From contig NZ_AZUY01000017.1 in NCBI RefSeq assembly GCF_000513935.1, forward strand, positions 57,998 through 121,997: a stretch of DNA of 64,000 nucleotides, in the 5' to 3' direction. The notes below the pieces were generated by a model that saw only the letters and a program-made list of their open reading frames with translations, was not told the DNA's origin and searched no databases. Both the position numbers and the translations under genes were made by a program. Below are positions 26,391 through 36,001 of this stretch, in pieces; within the stretch, counting starts at the first letter, position 1, and every line of letters starts with the position of its first letter. Origin of the DNA: Mesorhizobium sp. WSM3626. GTDB taxonomy: Bacteria; Pseudomonadota; Alphaproteobacteria; Rhizobiales; Rhizobiaceae.

Positions 26391-26550
26391 TGGCAATCGT
26401 CCATGGTCGGTCCACGCAAGCCAACCTATATCAGGTGGATCGAATATCAGGTGGTGGGATTTGGGCCTTGGATGCGCATTGCGATAACCTACCGGGGACC
26501 GTAGACTGGGCTGCCCGGGCTGGTGCGGCCACATAGAACGAGGACGATGA

Positions 26551-27993
26551 ATGGGCGCCGGAGCCTTGACCAGGGATGTTGAGCCAACGGATGCGCAGCG
26601 TCAGCAATGGCTGGCCTTGGCGGAAAAAGCGTTGGCCGGCGCATCCTTTGAGGAAAAGCTGGTCTCGCACACCGACGACAACATCCGCGTCGAGCCGCTC
26701 TATGATCGCGCGACCGGAACGGAACCGATCGTGCGCGCCAATCCTCAATTGCCCTGGATCGTCAGCCAGCGCGTCGACGACCCCGATGTCGATCGCGCCA
26801 AGACCCAGGTCCTGGAAGATATCTCGCAGGGCGCGACGGGACTGTCGCTCGTCTTCGAGGGTGCTCCGAACGCGTTCGGCTACGGCCTGCCGAGGACGGC
26901 GCAGGCACTGGAGACGGTACTAGAGGGCGTACCCCTCAACCGGGTCCAGATCCGCATCGATACCCACCCGTGGAGCCGCCCCATGGCCGACTGGCTGGTG
27001 GCGTTCCTGAGCAAGCGCCGCTCCGATCCGGCAAAGCTCAACCTTTCCTTCGGCATCGATCCGGCGGCTATCCTCGCCGGCACCGGACGACTGCGCATGT
27101 CGATCGAGGCGCTGCAGGAATCGATGCCGCAATCGCTGGCGCATTTCTTCTCGATGGGCGTCCCCGGTGTGCTTCTGGAGGCGGACGGTCGCGTCTTTCA
27201 CAATGCCGGCGCCACGGAAGCGCAGGAACTCGGCATCATGCTGGCTTCGGCGGTTTCGTATCTGAGGATGTTCGAGAAGGCGCGGCAGCCGCTCGTCTAT
27301 GCCGCGCCTCATATCGGTTTCGCGCTCAGCGTCGACCAGGACCAGTTCCTGTCTATGGCCAAAGTGCGGGCCCTGCGCAGGCTGTGGGCACGGGTGCAGG
27401 AGGCCTGCTCGATCCCCAATTCCACGGCCAATATCCATGCCGAGACATCATTTCGCATGATGACGGCATTGGACCCCGAAAACAACATCCTGCGCACGAC
27501 GATCGGCTGCTTCGCCGCGGCGGCGGGAGGCGCCGATTCGATCTCAATCCTGCCGCATACGATCGCACACGGCCTGCCAGCGGCTTTTGCCCGCCGCGTC
27601 GCGCGTAATGCGCAACTGATCATGGTCAATGAAAGCCATGTCGATCATGTCACAGATCCCGCCCATGGCTCCGGCGCGGTCGAAGCGCTGACGTCAGATC
27701 TTTGCGAAGCAGCGTGGGCGGAGTTGCAGGCGATCGAGGCAGAGGGTGGCGTGCTGTCCAGCCTTCGGGACGGACATATCCAGCAGCGCGTCCGCACTGC
27801 CGCCGCCCAGCGCGGCATTGCCTTCAAGTCAGGCGAGCGGGCCATTGTCGGCGCCACGCTGCACCCCTTGAGAAGCGAGCGTCCGGTCGAAACCCTGGAC
27901 GCAGAGCGGCGACCTGCCTTCACCGAGGGTGTCGTGCTGTGCGAGGCACTGTCGCCGGTTCGCATCGAGCAATCCATCGGGGCTGCTTCTTGA
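26551..27993 (+). CDS. mutA: Methylmalonyl-CoA mutase small (alpha) subunit, lacking the B12 domain
   Basis: 480 residues forming the substrate-binding TIM barrel of the mutase family ([68 protein letters not shown]). Well-studied small subunits are about 620-640 residues and keep a degenerate cobalamin-type domain at the C-terminus. Here the protein ends where that domain would begin. It pairs with MutB, which carries the cofactor, to interconvert methylmalonyl-CoA and succinyl-CoA in propionate and branched-chain degradation. Its stop overlaps the mutB start. Confidence 0.9.
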   Translation: MGAGALTRDVEPTDAQRQQWLALAEKALAGASFEEKLVSHTDDNIRVEPLYDRATGTEPIVRANPQLPWIVSQRVDDPDVDRAKTQVLEDISQGATGLSLVFEGAPNAFGYGLPRTAQALETVLEGVPLNRVQIRIDTHPWSRPMADWLVAFLSKRRSDPAKLNLSFGIDPAAILAGTGRLRMSIEALQESMPQSLAHFFSMGVPGVLLEADGRVFHNAGATEAQELGIMLASAVSYLRMFEKARQPLVYAAPHIGFALSVDQDQFLSMAKVRALRRLWARVQEACSIPNSTANIHAETSFRMMTALDPENNILRTTIGCFAAAAGGADSISILPHTIAHGLPAAFARRVARNAQLIMVNESHVDHVTDPAHGSGAVEALTSDLCEAAWAELQAIEAEGGVLSSLRDGHIQQRVRTAAAQRGIAFKSGERAIVGATLHPLRSERPVETLDAERRPAFTEGVVLCEALSPVRIEQSIGAAS

Positions 27994-30113
27994 TTCCGGA
28001 TTTCAGTCAGATCGGCTGGGTGCCGCCGCGCCGCGCACCGGTCGAGGTCAAGGGACAGCGGACGACGCCGGAAGGTCTTGTCGTCAAGCAGTTGTACAGT
28101 CAGGGCGACCTCAAGGGATTGCCGCATCTCGATACCTATCCAGGCCTGGCGCCGTTCGTGCGCGGCCCCTACCCGACCATGTATGTCCAGCAGCCCTGGA
28201 CGATCCGGCAATATGCAGGCTTTTCGACCGCCGAAGAGTCCAACGCCTTTTACCGGCGCAACCTTGCCGCCGGCCAGAAAGGTCTTTCGGTTGCCTTCGA
28301 TCTGGCCACGCATCGCGGCTATGATTCAGACCATCCGCGCGTGGCCGGCGATGTCGGCATGGCGGGTGTGGCCATCGATTCCATCCTCGACATGCGGCAG
28401 TTGTTCGACGGCATTCCGCTCGGCGACATGACCGTGTCGATGACGATGAATGGCGCGGTGCTGCCGATCATGGCGCTCTACATCGTGGCGGCGGAAGAAC
28501 AAGGCGTCGCGCAGAAGGACTTGGCGGGGACCATTCAGAACGACATCCTGAAGGAATTCATGGTCCGCAACACCTACATCTATCCGCCGAAGCCCTCGAT
28601 GCGGATCGTCTCGGACATCTTCTCCTACACCTCGAAGAACATGCCGAAGTTCAATTCGATATCGATCTCCGGCTATCACATGCAGGAGGCCGGCGCGACC
28701 GCCGACCTGGAGCTCGCCTATACGGTCGCCGACGGCATCGAATACGCCCGCGCCGGCGTCGCGGCGGGGCTCGACATCGACCGTTTCGCGCCGCGCCTTT
28801 CCTTCTTCTGGGCGATCGGCATGAACTTCTTCATGGAAGTGGCCAAGCTCAGGGCCGCCCGCCTGTTGTGGGCGACCCTGATGAAAAAGAATTTCGCGCC
28901 GAAGGACGAACGGTCACTGTCCCTGCGCACCCATTGCCAGACCTCCGGCTGGTCGCTAACGGCGCAGGATCCCTACAACAACATCATCCGCACCATGATC
29001 GAAGCGATGGCCGCGACCCAAGGGCATACCCAGTCGCTGCACACCAATTCCTTCGATGAAGCAATGGCGCTGCCGACCGATCATTCGGCGCGCATCGCCC
29101 GCAACACGCAACTCATCCTGCAGAAAGAATCCGGCACCACGCGGATCATCGATCCGTGGGGCGGTTCGGCCTATCTCGAGCGGCTGACACATGACCTGGC
29201 GGCGCGTGCGCTCGCCCATATCGAGGAGGTCGAGGCTCTCGGTGGCATGGCGGCGGCGATCGAAAAGGGCATACCCAAGCTGCGCATCGAGGAAGCCGCG
29301 GCGCGTACGCAGGCGCGTATCGATTCCGGCGAGCAGATGCTGGTCGGCGTCAATGCGCATCGCCCCGGGACCGATATCGAGGTCGACGTGCTGAAGATCG
29401 ACAATGCCGAGGTCAGGGCCCGGCAACTCTCGAAGCTGCAACGGCTGAAAGGCACGCGTGACGTCGCCGCGGTCGAAAACGCGCTCGATGCGCTGACCCG
29501 TGCCGCCCAAGGCGAGGACAACCTGCTGGAGTTCGCCATTCGCGCCGCGCGCGCCAATGCCACTGTCGGTGAAATCTCGTTCGCCTTGGAAAGGGCTTAT
29601 GGCCGCCATGTGGCCACGGTGCAGACCATTTCCGGTGTCTACCGCAAGGCGCTTGGCGACAATCCGGTGGTCAACCGGCTGCAGGACAAGCTTGATGCCT
29701 TCGAAAAGAAAAACGGCGGCAAGCCGCGCATTCTCGTGGCCAAGATGGGACAGGACGGCCACGACCGCGGGCAGAAGGTGATCGCCACGGCCTTCGCCGA
29801 TCTCGGCTTCGACGTCACCGTCGGCGCCATGTTCCAGACGCCGGAAGAGATCGCGAAGCTGGCGATCCAGCATGACGTCCACATCATCGGCGCCTCATCG
29901 CTGGCAGCGGGTCACCTGACGCTGATCCCCGAATTGCGCGACACGCTGAAGAAGCTCGGCCGCGGCGACATGCTGATCGTGGCCGGCGGCGTTATCCCAC
30001 CGCAGGACTATGACGCGGTGCTGCAAGCAGGTGCTGCGGAAATCTTCCCACCGGGCACGGTCATTCCGGAAGCGGCGGAGCGGCTGCTGGATCGGCTGCT
30101 GGCGGCAGGCTGA
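27990..30113 (+). CDS. mutB: Methylmalonyl-CoA mutase large (catalytic) subunit
   Basis: 707 residues from a TTG at 27990, overlapping the mutA stop as TTGA. No in-frame ATG is near, and the sequence is family-like from [13 protein letters not shown] onward, so TTG is the best start. The catalytic barrel has [11 protein letters not shown] and [21 protein letters not shown]. The C-terminal cobalamin domain has [11 protein letters not shown] (the DxHxxG ligand His), [10 protein letters not shown] and [11 protein letters not shown]. Rhizobial homologues are known as bhbA. Confidence 0.95.
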   Translation: MIPDFSQIGWVPPRRAPVEVKGQRTTPEGLVVKQLYSQGDLKGLPHLDTYPGLAPFVRGPYPTMYVQQPWTIRQYAGFSTAEESNAFYRRNLAAGQKGLSVAFDLATHRGYDSDHPRVAGDVGMAGVAIDSILDMRQLFDGIPLGDMTVSMTMNGAVLPIMALYIVAAEEQGVAQKDLAGTIQNDILKEFMVRNTYIYPPKPSMRIVSDIFSYTSKNMPKFNSISISGYHMQEAGATADLELAYTVADGIEYARAGVAAGLDIDRFAPRLSFFWAIGMNFFMEVAKLRAARLLWATLMKKNFAPKDERSLSLRTHCQTSGWSLTAQDPYNNIIRTMIEAMAATQGHTQSLHTNSFDEAMALPTDHSARIARNTQLILQKESGTTRIIDPWGGSAYLERLTHDLAARALAHIEEVEALGGMAAAIEKGIPKLRIEEAAARTQARIDSGEQMLVGVNAHRPGTDIEVDVLKIDNAEVRARQLSKLQRLKGTRDVAAVENALDALTRAAQGEDNLLEFAIRAARANATVGEISFALERAYGRHVATVQTISGVYRKALGDNPVVNRLQDKLDAFEKKNGGKPRILVAKMGQDGHDRGQKVIATAFADLGFDVTVGAMFQTPEEIAKLAIQHDVHIIGASSLAAGHLTLIPELRDTLKKLGRGDMLIVAGGVIPPQDYDAVLQAGAAEIFPPGTVIPEAAERLLDRLLAAG

Positions 30114-30118
30114 TGCTG

Positions 30119-30171
30119 TTATAATTTCTGTTGCAACATCGAGTACGCTGCGTTATAATAAGCGTTGCAAC
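30119..30171 (+). promoter_or_regulatory. Duplicated promoter/operator of the AbrB-Doc operon
   Basis: Two 19-bp copies of TTATAAT-N4-GTTGCAAC lie at 30119-30137 and 30153-30171 (34 bp apart). TTGCAA at 30131-30136 and TATAAT at 30154-30159 are separated by exactly 17 bp and form a good sigma-70 promoter built from the two copies. GTTGCAAC is a perfect palindrome. One copy covers the -35 box and the other lies just past the -10, where a bound antitoxin would block transcription. Confidence 0.7.
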
Positions 30172-30184
30172 AGGATGTTTCATC

Positions 30185-30406
30185 ATGAACACAACAATTC
30201 GCAAGATCGGTAATTCGGAGGGTGTGATCCTGCCGAAGGACCTGCTCGATCGTCTGAATTTGAAGACCGGTGATCAGTTCCAGATCGTCGAAACGGATAA
30301 GGGAATTGCCCTTGAGCCCGTGGATGACAGTTTCGAGCGGCAGATGGAAGCCGCTCGTAAGGTCATGGACAAATACAAGGTCGCGCTTCAGAAGCTCGCG
30401 GAATGA
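30185..30406 (+). CDS. AbrB/MazE-type antitoxin
   Basis: 73 residues from ATG 30185. The N-terminal swapped-hairpin DNA-binding domain reads TIRKIGNSEGVILPKDLLDRL. The C-terminal helix (DDSFERQMEAARKVMDKYK) should wrap the toxin. It overlaps the toxin gene by ATGA. By analogy with other type II systems it neutralises Doc and represses its own promoter, whose duplicated element begins just upstream. Confidence 0.88.
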   Translation: MNTTIRKIGNSEGVILPKDLLDRLNLKTGDQFQIVETDKGIALEPVDDSFERQMEAARKVMDKYKVALQKLAE

Positions 30407-30792
30407 GCTGGGAATTCCTGACCCGGCGCGCAGTCGAAGCCATGCATGCCGAGCAATTGCGCAGGCACGGCGGAGCACAAGGTCTGAGAGATGAAAATGC
30501 TCTTGAATCGGCGCTCGCCCGGGCCGAGAACAAGGCCAACTACGGAGATCCTTTAGTCGAGGATCTTGCCGCCGCCTATGTCTTCGGCATTGCCAGGAAC
30601 CATGCCTTTGTCGACGGCAACAAACGGACAGCGATCGTCGCCGCCGGCGCATTTTTGATCGTGAACGGCCATGTCCTGACGGCCGACAACGGCACGCTTT
30701 ACGAATTTGTCATGGCCGTCGCTGCCGGTGAGATCGACGAAGCGGGTGCCGCCGCATTCTTCCGCGACCATGTCGTCAAGCTTGAGGACTAA
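30403..30792 (+). CDS. doc: Doc/Fic-family toxin (death-on-curing)
   Basis: 129 residues with the Doc-type Fic motif NHAFVDGNKRTAIVAAGAFL (catalytic His, then GNKR). Doc of phage P1 phosphorylates and inactivates EF-Tu, and the same is likely here because the shortened motif HxFxxGNKR is kept. The N-terminal GGAQGLRDENALESALARAE is typical. It pairs with an AbrB-type rather than a Phd-type antitoxin. Its last bases overlap the convergent gre gene. Confidence 0.92.
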   Translation: MSWEFLTRRAVEAMHAEQLRRHGGAQGLRDENALESALARAENKANYGDPLVEDLAAAYVFGIARNHAFVDGNKRTAIVAAGAFLIVNGHVLTADNGTLYEFVMAVAAGEIDEAGAAAFFRDHVVKLED

Positions 30793-31262
30793 CTCTCCGA
30801 GAGCTTGACGATCTCCCACTCCTTGCCGTTGACGTTGGCCACGTCGCCGACCTTCTTGCCAAACAAGGCGATCGCCATCGGCGAGACATGCGAGATGCTG
30901 CCCTTGGCTGGATTGGCTTCGTCCTCGCCGACGATCTTCCAGTGCACCTTCTTCCCGTCGTCACTTTCCAGCGTGACACCCATGCCGAAGCGGACAACAT
31001 CGCTGCCGGGCTCCGGCACGGAAAGCTCGGCACTCTCGCGCCGCGCGGTCCAGTAGCGCAGGTCGCGCGACACGACCGCAATGCGCTCGCGGTCGGCTTT
31101 CCGCTCCGCTTTCGCCATGATATCGCGCAGATCGGCCAGATTGTCCTCGATCTGCGCCATGCCGCGCTCCGTCACCAGGTTACGATGCGTGCTGATCGGC
31201 CGCTCGCCAATGCCGGCGATGGCATTCTCGCTGTCTTCTTCGCGGGTAAAAGCTCTGCTCAT
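30789..31262 (-). CDS. GreA/GreB-family transcription elongation factor
   Basis: 157 residues with an N-terminal coiled coil (LADLRDIMAKAERKADRERIAV) and a C-terminal FKBP-like domain (DVVRFGMGVTLES, ISHVSPMAIALFGKKVGDVA). Gre factors bind in the RNA polymerase secondary channel and stimulate cleavage of backtracked RNA. Whether it is GreA, GreB or a paralogue cannot be decided. The start region SRAFTREEDSENA is typical of GreB-like proteins. Convergent with doc, with a 4-bp overlap. Confidence 0.88.
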   Translation of the reverse strand: MSRAFTREEDSENAIAGIGERPISTHRNLVTERGMAQIEDNLADLRDIMAKAERKADRERIAVVSRDLRYWTARRESAELSVPEPGSDVVRFGMGVTLESDDGKKVHWKIVGEDEANPAKGSISHVSPMAIALFGKKVGDVANVNGKEWEIVKLSES

Positions 31263-31446
31263 TCCCTGAACTTAGGCGCCGGGTGGCTGCTCGGCAAGCC
31301 GTTGCCGCTGAGAGAAGAGGCGCGTCGAACGGGGCGGTTGTGGGCCGGCGCCGGGCCGAGCCGGCGACAGTTGACCTCACCAGACTGGCAGCAGCAGCTA
31401 TGCGCACCTGACCGCCGAGCGCAACCGCGTCAGCTGATTGCTGCTT

Positions 31447-32451
31447 TCAATTCAAGGCCGGCGTCGGCCTCAGCGCCCCGACCTTGGCGCCGATCCGGCT
31501 TTCGATAGGCGCGTTCGCCAGTTCAAGCAGCTTCGCCGCCAAGGGTTCGTCCGCCCGCAGCAACCTGGCGACGACGGCGGCTGCGATTGCGTCGCCGGCG
31601 CGCCCGGCACCGTCATCGCATTTGACCGCGATACCGAGGCCGAGTTCCGGAATTGCGGCACAGTGGACGCCCTCGGCTCCGCCTTTCGCAAAAATTCGCC
31701 CGGGAGCGGCTTCCATCAGCAACAGGTCCGCACGGCCTGTGCCCGCGACGAAGAACGGCTCCGCCATGCAGGCGGAGAGCAGGCGCTTCGCGGCCTTCGC
31801 CCGCGCCGGGCCAAAGCCGTGGGCCGTGGCCATGCGGGCAAAGCCGAGCGCGAAACTCCTGAGCGGTACCGCATAGGTCGGGATCGAGCAGCCGTCGATC
31901 GCGCGTTCGTCGGGGCCGTGGACAGCGCCGGTGACTGCCTGCATGGCGTCGCGCACCATTTCCTGCAAGGCGTGATCCGGCCTCACATAGCCGCGATGGG
32001 CGATGTCTGAATGGACGCAGGTGCAGAGGAAGCCGGAATGCTTGCCGGAACAATTATTATGCAGCGCATTTGGTGAACCGCCGGCACGCGCGAGCGCAAT
32101 CTCCGCGTCATGGTTCGAAGGCCAGTGGGTCCCGCATTCGAGCGCCGACCCGTCCAGCCCAGCCCTGGCCAGCATGGACCGCGCCAATTCGACATGCGCC
32201 GGCTCGCCGGAATGGGAGGCACAGGCCAGCGCCAGTTCGCGGTCGCCGAAGCCATAGGCATCGGCGGCACCCGTTTCGACAAGCGGCAGCGCCTGGATCG
32301 CCTTGACGGCGGAACGCGGAAAGACCGGCTTCGACGTGTCGCCGATCTCCAGGACCGGCTTGCCATCGGCATCGAAGACAGCGACCGCGCCCCGATGGGC
32401 GCTCTCGACAATGGCGCCGCGCAAAACCTCGATCAGGACCGGATTTGTCAT
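31447..32451 (-). CDS. Rhizobium etli-type asparaginase (Asparaginase_II family)
   Basis: 334 residues of the family unrelated to E. coli asparaginases. Ser 47 and Lys 50 (PRSAVKAI), Ser 79, Cys 134 and Lys 137 (NNCSGKHSG), and Cys 188 (IDGCSIP) match the active-site and zinc-binding residues described for R. etli ReAV, with an offset of one. It hydrolyses asparagine to aspartate and ammonia in the cytoplasm. Next on the same strand as the thiolase gene, 78 bp downstream of it. Confidence 0.9.
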   Translation of the reverse strand: MTNPVLIEVLRGAIVESAHRGAVAVFDADGKPVLEIGDTSKPVFPRSAVKAIQALPLVETGAADAYGFGDRELALACASHSGEPAHVELARSMLARAGLDGSALECGTHWPSNHDAEIALARAGGSPNALHNNCSGKHSGFLCTCVHSDIAHRGYVRPDHALQEMVRDAMQAVTGAVHGPDERAIDGCSIPTYAVPLRSFALGFARMATAHGFGPARAKAAKRLLSACMAEPFFVAGTGRADLLLMEAAPGRIFAKGGAEGVHCAAIPELGLGIAVKCDDGAGRAGDAIAAAVVARLLRADEPLAAKLLELANAPIESRIGAKVGALRPTPALN

Positions 32452-32475
32452 GTCACCTCCCGCAAAATCAAAGTG

Positions 32476-32519
32476 TTACAGCGTCGTTTGCGCGCCCCAA
32501 ACGGCGCGCGGCGCTGTAA
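32476..32519 (-). terminator. Palindromic element after the thiolase gene
   Basis: TTACAGCG (32476-32483) pairs with CGCTGTAA (32512-32519), and inner CGCGCC/GGCGCG arms extend the stem. It starts 10 bp past the thiolase stop and separates it from the asparaginase gene. The outer arms resemble a palindrome repeated in rhizobial intergenic DNA. It probably acts as a terminator. Confidence 0.5.
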
Positions 32520-32529
32520 TGCGGGCGGT

Positions 32530-33696
32530 CTATCTGATCCGGTCGAGAATGGAAACGTAGTTGGCGACGGCCGCACCGCCCATGTTGAAGATACCGCCGA
32601 GTTTCGCGCCCGGCACCTGGATGCCGCCGGCTTCGCCGACAAGCTGCATGGCGGTCAAGACATGCATCGAAACGCCGGTGGCGCCGATCGGATGGCCCTT
32701 GGCCTTCAGGCCGCCTGAGGGATTGACCGGCAGGCGGCCGTCTTTTGCCGTTGTGCCATCCAGCGCCAACTTGGCGCCCTCACCCGGCTTCGCCAGTCCC
32801 ATCGCCTCATATTCGATCAGTTCGGCGATGGTGAAGCAGTCATGCGTTTCGACGAAGGAGAGATCGTCGAGTGTCACGCCGGCGTTCTTCAGTGCACGGG
32901 TCCAGGCCTGTTCGCAACCTTCGAACGTCAGGATGTCGCGCTTCGACATCGGCAGGAAATCCTGCACATGCTCGTTGGCACGGAAGGCGACGGCGCGGCG
33001 CATCTTCAGCGCCGTCGCCGTGTCGGCAAGGATAAGGGCGGCGGCGCCGTCGGAAACCAGCGAACAGTCGGTGCGCTTCAGCGGACCAGCGACAAAGGGA
33101 TTCTTTTCGCTCTCCTGCCGGCAGAAGTCATAGCCGAAATCCTTGCGCATCTGGGCATACGGATTGTCGACGCCGTTCTTGTGGTTCTTGGCGGCGATCA
33201 TGGCGAGCGCATCCGACTGATCGCCATAGCGCTGGAAATAGGCCTGCGCGATCTTGCCGAAGACGCCCGCAAAACCGGCCGGCGTGTCGCCGTCCTCGGG
33301 CAGATAGGACGCCTTGAGCAGGTTCTTGCCGATCTCTGGCCCGGGCGTGGTCGTCATCTGCTCGGCGCCGACCACCAGAACGACCCGGGCAGCGTTTGAG
33401 TCGATGGCGCGGATGCCTTGCCTGACCGCTGCCGAGCCGGTAGCGCAAGCATTCTCGACCCGTGTCGCCGGCTTGAAGCGCAGCCGGTCATCGGCCTGAA
33501 GCACCAGGCTTGCCGTAAAATCCTGCGCCGAAAAGCCGGCGTTGAAATGGCCAAGCACGATCTCGTCGACCTCGTCCGGGCCGATGCCGGCATGATCGAG
33601 CGCGTCCGTCGCGACCTTGACGATCAGATTTTCGAGCGTCTCGCCCTCAAGCTTGCCGAAACGCGAATGCGCCCAGCCAACGATGCATGCGGTCAT
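32530..33696 (-). CDS. Thiolase-family acetyl-CoA acetyltransferase
   Basis: 388 residues from ATG 33696, which has GGAG ten bases upstream. An ATG four codons earlier (33708) is the alternative. The condensing Cys is in ENACATGSAAVRQ. The C-terminal motifs are ETHDCFTIAELIEYEAMG, VNPSGGLKAKGHPIGATG and IFNMGGAAVANY. The HDCF block places it with SCP2-like/acetyl-CoA acetyltransferase-type thiolases rather than PhaA. Transcribed divergently from the bet operon, and its physiological acyl-CoA is unknown. Confidence 0.9.
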   Translation of the reverse strand: MTACIVGWAHSRFGKLEGETLENLIVKVATDALDHAGIGPDEVDEIVLGHFNAGFSAQDFTASLVLQADDRLRFKPATRVENACATGSAAVRQGIRAIDSNAARVVLVVGAEQMTTTPGPEIGKNLLKASYLPEDGDTPAGFAGVFGKIAQAYFQRYGDQSDALAMIAAKNHKNGVDNPYAQMRKDFGYDFCRQESEKNPFVAGPLKRTDCSLVSDGAAALILADTATALKMRRAVAFRANEHVQDFLPMSKRDILTFEGCEQAWTRALKNAGVTLDDLSFVETHDCFTIAELIEYEAMGLAKPGEGAKLALDGTTAKDGRLPVNPSGGLKAKGHPIGATGVSMHVLTAMQLVGEAGGIQVPGAKLGGIFNMGGAAVANYVSILDRIR

Positions 33697-33739
33697 GGCG
33701 GTCTCCATCCTTGGCGCCAGCCTCGTCCATGGCTTCGCC

Positions 33740-33760
33740 GTTTATTGTTCAAATATAAAC
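33740..33760. promoter_or_regulatory. 21-bp dyad in the thiolase/betI intergenic region
   Basis: GTTTAT (33740-33745) and ATAAAC (33755-33760) form a perfect six-base inverted repeat around nine bases, 44 bp upstream of the thiolase start. It may be an operator for the thiolase gene. The regulator is unknown. Confidence 0.35.
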
Positions 33761-33833
33761 ATTCTTCCCCGAACCGTGAAGGGCCGCAACGCAACAATCG
33801 CTTGGTGCAGGTCGCGTCAGCGTCGATTTTTTT

Positions 33834-33853
33834 ATTGATTGACGCGTCAATAA
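33834..33853. promoter_or_regulatory. BetI operator (BetI box)
   Basis: ATTGATTGACGCGTCAATAA contains the perfect palindrome TTGACGCGTCAA (33839-33850). It closely resembles the E. coli BetI operator, in which ATTGATTGGACGTTCAAT is found. Its position 35-50 bp upstream of betI fits autorepression by BetI that is relieved by choline. Confidence 0.75.
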
Positions 33854-33884
33854 AAAATAATCTCCGTACAAAATCGGGAACGAC

Positions 33885-34475
33885 ATGCCAAAAGTCGGAA
33901 TGGAGCCATTGCGCCGTAAGGCGCTCATCGACGCGACGATCTCGGCGATCGGTCAACGCGGCTCGCTTGACGTGACCATGTCGGAGATTGCCGGCCGCGC
34001 CGGTGTGTCATCGGCTCTTGCCCATCACTATTTCGGCGCCAAGGATGAGCTGCTGTTCGCGACGATGCGGCACATCCTGGCTGAACTGACCACCGACATG
34101 CGCCGCGCGCTCCAATCCACCACTTCCCCGCGCGAGCGCGTCTCGGCCGTGGTCGCCGTCAATTTTTCCGACATCCAATTCCAGGCGGAGACCATCGCCG
34201 CATGGCTCGCCTTCTATGTCGAGGCGCAGCAATCGTCCTCGCTTCGCCGGCTGCTCAGAATCTACGCCCGGCGGCTGCATTCGAACCTGATGAGCGGATT
34301 GACCGGTATCCTGCCCAGGACCGAAGCCGACCGCGCCGCGGAAGCGACGGCTGCGATGATTGACGGGCTCTACATCAGGCGCGCGCTGAAGGACGGCGTG
34401 CCCGACGCCGCGACCGCGATCGCGCTGGTCGAGGATTATCTCGAAACCAAACTTGGCGGACGGCACAAACAGTGA
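33885..34475 (+). CDS. betI: TetR-family choline-responsive repressor BetI
   Basis: 196 residues. The N-terminal helix-turn-helix is [27 protein letters not shown], and the ligand domain has [30 protein letters not shown], the characteristic BetI block. It represses the operon that starts with itself and is released by choline. It overlaps betC by 4 bp. Confidence 0.95.
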   Translation: MPKVGMEPLRRKALIDATISAIGQRGSLDVTMSEIAGRAGVSSALAHHYFGAKDELLFATMRHILAELTTDMRRALQSTTSPRERVSAVVAVNFSDIQFQAETIAAWLAFYVEAQQSSSLRRLLRIYARRLHSNLMSGLTGILPRTEADRAAEATAAMIDGLYIRRALKDGVPDAATAIALVEDYLETKLGGRHKQ

Positions 34476-36001
34476 CAGCGAAGCGACCTAATTTCCTGAT
34501 CGTCATGGTCGACCAGCTCAACGGGACCTTTTTCCCGGATGGGCCGGCGGAATTCCTGCACACGCCGCATCTGAAAGCGCTGGCCGCTCGTTCGGCGCGC
34601 TTTGCCAACAACTACACCGCCTCGCCGCTCTGCGCGCCGGGCCGTGCGTCGTTCATGAGCGGCCAGTTGCCGTCGCGCACCGGGGTCTATGACAATGCGG
34701 CCGAGTTCGCCTCGTCGATCCCGACCTTCGCCCATCATCTGCGTGCCGCCGGCTACTACACCTGCCTATCGGGCAAGATGCATTTCGTCGGACCGGATCA
34801 GTTGCACGGTTTCGAGGAGCGGCTGACCACCGACATCTATCCGGCGGATTTCGGCTGGACGCCGGACTACCGCAAGCCCGGCGAGCGCATCGAGTGGTGG
34901 TATCACAATCTGGGTTCGGTAACCGGCGCCGGCATTGCGGAAACCACCAACCAGATGGAGTATGACGACGAGGTCGTGTTCCTCGCGTCGCAGAAGCTCT
35001 ATCAGCTTTCACGCGAACAGGACGATGCGGGTCATCGGCCATGGTGCCTCACCGTCTCGCTGTCGCACCCGCACGATCCTTATGTCGCGCGCAAGCAGTA
35101 TTGGGATCTCTATGAGCATTGCCAGGCGCTGGACCCGGAAACCGGGTACATCGCGCATGACGAGCAGGATACGCACTCCCAGAGGCTGTACCACGCCAGC
35201 GACTATCCCTCTTTCGAGATCACGCCCGAGCAGGTGCGTCGTTCGCGGCGCGGCTATTTCGCCAACATCTCCTATGTCGACGACAAGGTCGGCGAGCTCC
35301 TGGACGTTCTCGCGCGAACGCGCATGCTCGACGATACGATCATCCTGTTCTGTTCGGATCACGGCGACATGCTCGGCGAGCGAGGGCTGTGGTTCAAGAT
35401 GAGCTTCTTCGAAGGCTCGGCGCGGGTGCCATTGATGATTGCCGGCAAGGGCATTCGTGCCGGCCTGATCGAGGCGCCGGTCTCCAATCTCGACGTGGCA
35501 CCAACGCTTTGTGACCTCGCCGGCATCGATATCGGGGCGATCGCGCCGTGGACCGATGGCCAGTCGCTGCTGCCGCTCACCAAGGGCGGGCAGCGCACGG
35601 CACCGGTATTGATCGAGTATGCCGCGGAAGGCTCCTATGCGCCGTTGGTGGCAATCCGCGACGGCAGATACAAATTCGTTCATTGCGAACTCGATCCGCC
35701 GCAATTGTTCGATCTCGAAACCGATCCGCTCGAGCGGGACAATCTGGCCGACGACCCGGCCAATGCGGGTCTTGTGGCGGCATTCATGGAAAAGGTGCGG
35801 GTGCGTTGGGACATGGCCGGCTTCGACGCCGCCGTGCGCGAGAGCCAGGCACGCCGCTGGGTCGTCTATCCGGCGCTGCGCAACGGCGCCTATTACCCCT
35901 GGGATTTCCAGCCGCTGCAGAAGGCGTCCGAGCGGTACATGCGCAATCACATGAACCTCGACAATCTCGAAGAGAGCAAAAGGTATCCGCGAGGCGAATG
36001 A
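34472..36001 (+). CDS. betC: Choline-sulfatase
   Basis: 509 residues. The sulfatase signature CAPGR starts at Cys 54, the residue converted to formylglycine, at the same position as in Sinorhizobium choline-sulfatase. Metal-binding [12 protein letters not shown], the [20 protein letters not shown] segment and the [10 protein letters not shown] block are present. The C-terminal [21 protein letters not shown] is typical of BetC. It hydrolyses choline-O-sulfate to choline and sulfate in the cytoplasm. The start GTG 34472 overlaps betI. Confidence 0.95.
   Translation: MTAKRPNFLIVMVDQLNGTFFPDGPAEFLHTPHLKALAARSARFANNYTASPLCAPGRASFMSGQLPSRTGVYDNAAEFASSIPTFAHHLRAAGYYTCLSGKMHFVGPDQLHGFEERLTTDIYPADFGWTPDYRKPGERIEWWYHNLGSVTGAGIAETTNQMEYDDEVVFLASQKLYQLSREQDDAGHRPWCLTVSLSHPHDPYVARKQYWDLYEHCQALDPETGYIAHDEQDTHSQRLYHASDYPSFEITPEQVRRSRRGYFANISYVDDKVGELLDVLARTRMLDDTIILFCSDHGDMLGERGLWFKMSFFEGSARVPLMIAGKGIRAGLIEAPVSNLDVAPTLCDLAGIDIGAIAPWTDGQSLLPLTKGGQRTAPVLIEYAAEGSYAPLVAIRDGRYKFVHCELDPPQLFDLETDPLERDNLADDPANAGLVAAFMEKVRVRWDMAGFDAAVRESQARRWVVYPALRNGAYYPWDFQPLQKASERYMRNHMNLDNLEESKRYPRGE

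Noticed and set aside
26286..26504. Open frame upstream of mutA containing repeated NHPIRANRPNRTNR-like residues
   Set aside because: The pattern comes from the 18-bp DNA repeats being a multiple of three. There is no ribosome binding site, and other frames across the same repeat are equally open.
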